Origin: Saccopteryx bilineata
Taxonomy: Eukaryota; Chordata; Mammalia; Chiroptera; Emballonuridae
Direction of reading: 5' to 3'
Assembly (NCBI RefSeq): GCF_036850765.1
Contig: NC_089491.1
Coordinates: 189,579,520-189,643,519 of the forward strand
DNA length: 64,000 nucleotides
Of this stretch, positions 58,040 to 64,000 are shown piece by piece; the first letter of the stretch is position 1; the number at the start of each line of letters is the position of its first letter. The translations under genes were made by a program, and so were the position numbers. The notes under the pieces were generated by a model, which worked only from the letters and a program-made list of their open reading frames with translations, was not told the origin of the DNA and searched no databases.

Positions 58040-59340
58040 ATTCAGGCAAAAATTTGTGTCTGTAACTCTTGCGTTTGTGTACTTGTTGAGGACAATCTCA
58101 TTTGATGCTCCAGCAGTACTCTGCTCATCACCTACAGCTCAAAGGTTTTCGGGAAACTTATCAAAGTGACTGTTCAGGAAGTGAATCTTAATGCTCAGGT
58201 TACATCCATTGTCATGGAAAGCCAACAGCATCCTTTGAACCAGAAGTTCATAGTTTTCTGCTTTTTTGTTGCCAAGGAAGTTCTTTGTAACTGCCACAAA
58301 ACACTGCCATGCTGCCTTCTCCTCCTTATTCATCTTCCTGGCAAATTCCTCATCAAGTATGAGGGTTCGAATTTGAAGTCCATCAAATACACCTGCTTTA
58401 TCTTCTCGAAAGACAAGGCAGGAAAAGCAGAATAATATGTTGAGAGCCTTCAGTTTCTCTATTCAAAGCCTGAACAAACTGCTTCATTCAGCCAAGATTG
58501 ATGTGATGTGGGGGAAAAATGATCCTGTCTCAATTAACTACAGGTTCATTCACAATAGTTTGCATCCCTACTTCCAGAGCTTCACGTTTCAGCCACTCCT
58601 CTGTGTCCAGTGTTTCTCCCGAGCTTGGCTCTCCCACAAACACAGAAAGCAAGGATACTTCGTTAAACCTCTCTGTTGTCCCAGCAGGAAATTTACCATT
58701 TTAAAATCCACACAAATGATCCAGTTATGCTCCTCATACTTCAGAAAGTTGAGGACAATTTTTATGTCATTCTTACTAAATCATTCCATTCAGGTTGGCT
58801 AAACTGCTGAGGGGTTAATGACTGCTTGGCATCAGAAGAAGACCCTTCAGATTCTATAACCATTTCCTCATGCATCTTATCAAAATATACTTGATCACCA
58901 TGTTCACTTTATTCATCCTTAGATGAAATAAAACCATTGAAAACTGGCACCAGGAGTGTCTCAGAATGTGGGATAGGTTGTATTGCTGAAAGAATATTAG
59001 GATATGTGATCATATGCTGTTTTTTCTTGCCGATGCCCTTTCTATGGATCGTCTTCACTGCTGTGGTCCTCAGGTTCACGCCAAACCATGGGAATACCAA
59101 AAGGCATTCCTTTGCATTTTCTTTTTGTCCAGTCACAAAGCATTTCCTTACAATTATGACACACAGTATAAGGAGCCCAATTCTTGTCTTGATTGCCAAG
59201 GAGAACTTGAAAATAGGCAATATATGCATGTGTCACAAATGATGAAATATTATGCCTTTGACGTTGAAGTATGTAACAGCCACATATATAACAGAAGGTG
59301 TCAGGACTATTCTTACATTTATGCCTACTCAAAAAAGCAT
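58040..59340 (-). pseudogene. Transposon protein of copy 2, CxxC-rich, decayed
   Basis: Same protein as at 36115..37735: KCKNSPDTFCYICGCY, AYIAYFQVLLGNQDKNWAPY, MPFGIPMVWREPEDHSSE, then an internal deletion removing the middle, and MNKEEKAAWQCFVAVTKNFL through KIHFLNSHFDKFPENL. The third cysteine pair (CYFC in copy 1) is lost at a small deletion after DHSSE. It ends with the same truncated C-terminus as copy 1. Confidence 0.7.
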
Positions 59341-59400
59341 GATTCAATCTTAAAACAAAATAAGAGGGTGTTTTTATCAGATAATAATTTTTTACATTTA

Positions 59401-59733
59401 ATTTTGTTTTTTTTTTTACAGAGACAGAGAAAGAGAGAGGGATAGATAGGGACAGACAGGAATGGAGAGATGAGAAACATCAATCATAAGTTTTTTGTTG
59501 TGCATTGTGATACCTTAGTTGTTCATTGATTGCTTTCTCATATGTGCCTTTACCACGGGCCTTCAGCACACCAAGTAACCCCTTGCTCGAGCCAGTGACC
59601 TTGAGTCCAAGCTGGTGAGCTTTGGCTCAAACCAGATGAGCTCACACTCAAGCTGGCGACCTCGTGGTCTCAAACCTGGGTCCTCGGCATCCCAGTTCGA
59701 CGCTCTATCCACTGCGCCACTGCCTGGTCAGGC
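59401..59733 (-). repeat. Rhin-1-like SINE in transposon copy 2
   Basis: Reverse copy. Perfect 18-bp TSD AATAATTTTTTACATTTA at 59383..59400 and 59734..59751. Confidence 0.97.
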
Positions 59734-61731
59734 AATAATTTTTTACATTTAAAAACAACTACAATTATGTAAAAGTGATGTTTGTAAAACATTAATTGCC
59801 TTGTGGTTATGTTCAATCCAAGAGTCGCTGCTCTTTAACTCCAATTTAAAAACCAATGTATGCCATTAACTATGACAAAAAGAAATTAAAATTGCATAAA
59901 AACTAGAGCATGCACCAAATAACAGATTTCAGATTTGGAATCAGCGATGTAGAAATATATAGAAACAGTTCTAAAAGTTTATGCAACACAAAATGAAAAA
60001 AAAAATTGTTCCCCAGTGTTGTTTTAGTAGGTTCTCCATTCCCTTTTCCCTCTTTTCCTCTTCTAATATACCATTATTCTCATATTGCTCTTCCTGATGG
60101 AGTCAGACAATTTTTGTAGGGCTTTCTCATTTTTTAAAATTTGTGACTCTCTCTCTCTCTTTTTCTTTCTTTAGTATCTCTAGTTGCCTGTCTTCAATGT
60201 CACTGATTCTCTCCTCTATCTGGCTTGTTCTATTGGCTAAGCTTGTTACCTCATTTTTAAGTTCGTGTATTTAGTTGTTCCTCTCTGCTTGGTTCTTTTT
60301 TATAGTTTCAGTTTCCTTGGTGAAGTACTCTTTTTGTTCATTCAGTTGTTTTTTGAGCTCACTAAATTGCCTTTCAGTGTTTTCTCGTATTATCTTATTG
60401 AATATTCTTAGAGCTTCAATTTTGATTTCTCTTTCATTAAGCTCCAAGGTTTCCATGTAACTGAGATTATTTCCTGGGGATTTTTCATCATCTATCTGAG
60501 CTACATCTCTGTCTTGTATATCCATATTTGATTATTTTTTCCTTGATGGCATTTGTGGGTGATATTGTTAATAACCCCAATAAGAGATAATTATTCCTTT
60601 TTCTGGCAGAGGGCGATGCATTACAAGATTTGCCTCTACAAGATTCTTGGATGATCTGTTAAGGCTTAGCTCTAACCTTTGTAATGATAAAGGCAGAGTG
60701 CTCACATTGGTGGGAGGAGCTTATTGCTAGGGCTTTGCAACTTTATGATACTGGCACTGGCTGACCAGGAGTCCTCCAGGGCCCTCTCCCATGTCTGCAC
60801 AGAGCAGGGAATCTAGTATCCGGGTGCCCCTGCCTCTCACTGGAGAGAGCAGTCTGGAGACCTACTGGAGAGGGCCCACCTCCACTGCTGTTTTCACAGT
60901 AAGGGGAGTAATGAGGAACCGGGAGGCTGGGGTGACAGAGTCCAGTTCTTCCTCTGACATCACTCTAAACTCTCCAAGCACAGCCCTGGACTGGGCCAGG
61001 GGTGCGTGCCACAAGCCAGTATCCCCGAGTTTCGGGAACAGCTATGGCAGAGATCACAGATCAGGGGCTTCCCATCCACACACGCTAAACTCCCTCTGGC
61101 AAGCTGATGCCCGAGCTTCCGAACTGGTGCTGCACAGATCCCAGATCAAGCACGTCTAGCACCACAGGGCTAAATTGTGCTGGTCAGGTGGGCAGATAAA
61201 GCATGCCTCAGTGTCCCGTGGGCTGATTTTCACAAGCTATTTGCCTGCAGTTCTTGGGTGCTTGCCACTGGCTTTGTGTGCACCCTGTGCCTATAATAGC
61301 CCAGCCTGGCAATCACCGTTGCAGTAGATGCCGGGAAGCAGCCCGGCTCCCTGTTCTTGGTCGTCACCCCTTGCACTGCTCCTTTCCTTCAGACTCTCCA
61401 CCCTCCTCCTCTGGGTCTGAGACAAAGCTTGCACAAACAGTGCCTCCCTCCCTCAGGATGGTGAGGAAGGAGAAAGACTCAGTCCTCTGGTATTATTTTT
61501 TCTTCTGTGCTTTGGCCCGCCTTCTTGTGCAATCATACCTTTGTCTATCAGGTATGTGTATATTTCAGGTTCATCTGGGTTTTTTTCTCTGCATATAGTT
61601 GTAGAATTTGTTGAAATTTCAAGGGAAGAGATGAGAAGTATGTCTCATGCCACCATTTCTCTCAAAGAAATTCTTTAAAGTAACTTTTTAAAAAATGTTA
61701 AACGACAAATCTAGAAATGTAATGAAATGTT

Positions 61732-62129
61732 GTTGTTGTTGTTGTTTTGTATTTTTCTGAAGCTGGAAACGGGGAGAGACAGTCAGACAGACTCCCGCAT
61801 GCACCCGACCAGGATCCACCCGGCATGCCCACCAGGGGCGGGATGCTCTGCCCACCAGGGGGCGATGCTCTGCCCCTCCGGGGCGTCGCTGTGCCGTGAC
61901 CAGAGCCACTCTAGCGCCTGGGGCAGAGGCCAAGGAGCCATCTTCAGCGCCTGGGCCATCTCTGCTCCAATGGAGCCTCGGCTACGGGAGGGGAAGAGAG
62001 AGACAGAGAGGAAGGAGGGGGGGGTGGAGAAGCAAATGGGCGCTTCTCCTATGTGCCCTGGCCAGGAATCGAACCCGGGTCCCCCGCACGCCAGGCCGAT
62101 GCTCTACCGCTGAGCCAACCGGCCAGGGC
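61732..62129 (-). repeat. SINE, 'CCCTGGCC' family
   Basis: Reverse copy with a (GTT)n-like tail. TSD AATGAAATGTT at 61721..61731 and 62130..62140. Confidence 0.94.
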
Positions 62130-62416
62130 AATGAAATGTTTTGATACCTATTTGTGTATATACTGTAATACTAACTGAAGACATTGGGTTATTGTTTGCT
62201 GGAATGCTGGGACTTTTAGGATTACATTCATAATTTTTTAGAAAAAACTCCCACAAAATATATGAAAAAATAGTCCATCCCTAAACTCATAATTGCACCG
62301 TTAACATTCTCTGAAACTGGGAGCTAGAATAGGGCAAAGAGGGGATAAAGGGGGACAGAAAGAGGATTTATTTTGGGCAGTGAGCACACAAAGCAGTGTA
62401 CAGATGATGTGTTTTT

Positions 62417-62759
62417 TTTTTGTTTTTGTTTTTTTGTTTTTTTTTTTACAGAGGCAGAGATAGACAGGGACAGACAGACAGGAACGGAGAGAGATGAGAA
62501 GCATCAATCATCAGTTTCTCGTTGCGTGTTGCGACTTCTTAGTTGTTCATTGATTGCTTTCTCACATGTGCCTTGACCGTGGGCCTTCAGCAGACTGAGT
62601 AATCCCCTGCTGGAGCCAGCGACCTTGGGTCCAAGCTGGTGAGCTCTTTGCTCAAGCCAGATGAGCCCGCGCTCAAGCTGGCGACCTCGGGGTCTCGAAC
62701 CTGGGTCCTTCCGCATCCCAGTCCAACGCTCTATCCACTGCGCCACCACCTGGTCAGGC
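62417..62759 (-). repeat. Rhin-1-like SINE
   Basis: Reverse copy. TSD CAGATGATGTGTTTTT at 62401..62416 and 62760..62775, inside an L1 3'-UTR-like fragment (to ~62835, TTGTACACTTGAAACCTG, GCCCCAATAAATTCAATT). Confidence 0.94.
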
Positions 62760-62839
62760 CAGATGATGTGTTTTTGAGTTGTACACTTGAAACCTGTATG
62801 GTTTTGTTAACCAATGTTGCCCCAATAAATTCAATTAAG

Positions 62840-63064
62840 AAATTCTCTGAAATTTGTATTTTAAAAATCCATAGCCAGAAGTGCTCAGGAATAGTTTTGT
62901 TCATAAGCAAGCGATGGTCAGTCACCCTTCAAGACTTTCCCATGTAATTGGCAAGATGTAAGCATTCCTGCTTCTTTTCCCTAGCATGAAATTTTGTGCT
63001 GCTCTGAGAATGATACCCAATTCCCATTTAAAAGTAGAGTTATCACATAAAATTGATTCCCTGG
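62840..63064. other. Unassigned sequence
   Basis: No gene or repeat recognised. Confidence 0.35.
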
Positions 63065-63065
63065 A

Positions 63066-64000
63066 GATTCTGAGATGGCTGTAGAGTAGGTGGAAGCTAC
63101 AACCACTTGCTCTCAGCCCCCAAACGGATTTACAGCTAAATTATAGAGTAATCAACCTGAATAACCAACTGAAGGCTAGCTGAACTGAACTATTATAACC
63201 AAGGATTTGCAGAAGAAGCCACATAGAGACTGGTAAGAAGGGCAGAGACTCTAAAAGGGCTGGCCCCGTACCTAGATGCAGCAGCTGAGAAGTTAGAGGG
63301 GTATCCCCACAGTGGCGGGACTCCCTCTACCTCAGGAGCATGGGTCTCAACCCCAAGCAGGGATCTCTGACCCAGAGCAGCAAAGGCAGGTAGAGAGGCC
63401 CACAAAGCATCTGGTGGTGAAACTCAGAGGATTCAGTCCACTTGGGTCACCCAGCTATCACCTATACCGGGGCCATAACTCCTATAGTTACAGTACCAGC
63501 ATGAGGAGTACCTCCCCCCAACTTCTGGTGTAGCCACTCTGCTATGCTCAGTCCTGCAGAGGCGTCTTTGGGCTGCAACCAGCAGTGACTTTTAAGATGC
63601 TCTCTCAGGGTAGGCTTGTGGTGCAGATGTGGACAGTAACTGGACAGTAAGGCTTTGGAAAAATGGCCCATCTCCCACATTCTGAGTGCACAGCCAGTCC
63701 CCTCACCTCACCTGGTGGGTCAGTTGGCACACCTGTGTGACTGAGTTCACCACATGTAGGAGATCAGAGTGCAACACAAAGCTGGGACTTCTGTGGCTTG
63801 GAAAAGAGGACAGGTCTCCCCCACTTTGAGTGCACAGTAGCTCAGTCCTTTTATATATCTGCACCCAGCTCTAGACTGGAGGAAGCTTGCCATTTAACTC
63901 AGATTGAACCCTCCCACACACACCTAGACGCAGTAGATGCATCCACAATAAAATGAACACAGCATAATAGCTCCAGACATGTAGCCCAAGACTGGTAACA
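63066..64000 (+). mobile_element. L1 5' UTR, running off the right edge
   Basis: GAGATTCTGAGATGGCTGTAG followed by GTGGAAGCTACAACCACTTG, ACGGATTTACAGCTAAATTA, ATCAACCTGAATAACCAACTG and AGAAGAAGCCACATAGAGAC resembles the 5' start of bat L1s. No ORF is reached before the window ends. Confidence 0.65.

Larger units (their letters stand above)
57688..60018 (-). mobile_element. DNA transposon-like element, CACTGGGG termini, copy 2
   Basis: Inverted relative to copy 1 (35573..38086). Ends CACTGGGGAAAAAAATTTTT and TTGTTCCCCAGTG. It cuts the L1 ORF1 region: L1 wording stops at CATCGATTA and resumes at TTGTTTTAGTAGG. Removing the element restores an L1 reading close to the homologous site in the other L1 (near 40540), with about one base unaccounted for and no obvious TSD. 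Relative to copy 1 it lacks ~290 bp between the AATGATTTAGTAAGA and ATGACATAAAAATTG points (near 58770). Confidence 0.8.
52160..61662 (-). mobile_element. Near full-length L1, antisense, with 14-bp TSD
   Basis: Perfect TSD CAAAGAAATTCTTT at 52146..52159 and 61663..61676. On the minus strand: 5' UTR (61662 to ~60600), ORF1 coiled coil (60271..60525) and ORF1 C-terminus (57326..57687, PHYLNPKRPTPRHIIMKL). These are split by the DNA transposon at 57688..60018. ORF2 follows: endonuclease (55826..56359, SRIDHMLGHKT), RT (54275..54826 with [13 protein letters not shown]; 53893..54282 with [19 protein letters not shown] and SADD in place of the usual FADD), and C-terminus (52783..53449), then the 3' UTR. 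Without insertions it is about 6.4 kb. Several frameshifts disable both ORFs. Confidence 0.95.

Noticed and set aside
57688..60018. A target-site duplication for transposon copy 2
   Set aside because: Comparison with the homologous L1 site near 40540 shows no repeated bases at the junctions, only about one base difference, so I do not claim a TSD length.

Overview
This is a 64 kb piece of a mammalian genome, almost certainly a bat. The clearest sign is the load of tRNA-derived SINEs of the kind I associate with rhinolophoid bats (Rhinolophus/Hipposideros). Three groups are present: a ~370-400 bp 'CCCTGGCCGGTTGGCTCAG' family, a ~330 bp 'GCCTGACCAGGCGGTGGCGCAG' (Rhin-1-like) family, and a ~150-200 bp 'GCCTGACCTGTGGTGGCGCAG' family. 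Together they have about 40 copies, many with clean target-site duplications (TSDs). Several waves of DNA transposons (hAT, SPIN-like, piggyBac-like, Tc1/mariner) fit a bat too. The lineage is inferred from memory of these families; no search was run.

The only host gene I can support with exon-intron structure is PAN3, on the minus strand. Its first coding exon (27836..28277) lies in a CpG island at about 27.4-28.85 kb and ends in a good splice donor. The left 27.8 kb is therefore probably PAN3 intron 1 and the right 35 kb is upstream sequence. In human, FLT3 lies divergently upstream of PAN3, but I saw no FLT3 exon here. Three processed gene copies are present: RPSA (degraded, 4.48-5.40 kb, +), COX6C (complete 75-codon reading frame, 10.13 kb, +) and CTSL (degraded, 45.66-47.33 kb, -).

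The rest is layered mobile DNA. From left to right: a MaLR LTR, hAT fragment and SINEs (0-1.2 kb); an L1 3' end (2.3-3.2 kb); a piggyBac-like MITE holding the COX6C retrocopy and SINEs (9.9-11.2 kb); a complete but decayed Tc1/mariner element (11.88-13.39 kb); a SPIN-like palindrome (15.6 kb); an old antisense L1 with Tc1 MITE, LTRs, hAT and SINEs nested in it (18-25.5 kb); PAN3; three related hAT MITEs (29-34 kb); and two reverse-oriented younger L1s (38.1-44.8 kb and 52.16-61.66 kb). The second of these L1s is near full length with a perfect 14-bp TSD. A third L1 runs off the right edge from 63.07 kb.

The least expected element is present twice in opposite orientation (35573..38086 and 57688..60018). 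It is a DNA-transposon-like unit with CACTGGGGAACAA-type terminal inverted repeats. It encodes a decayed protein with CxxC motifs, of a kind I recall from invertebrate genomes rather than mammals. Both copies share one truncated C-terminus, and each independently received a SINE in the same AT-rich spot.
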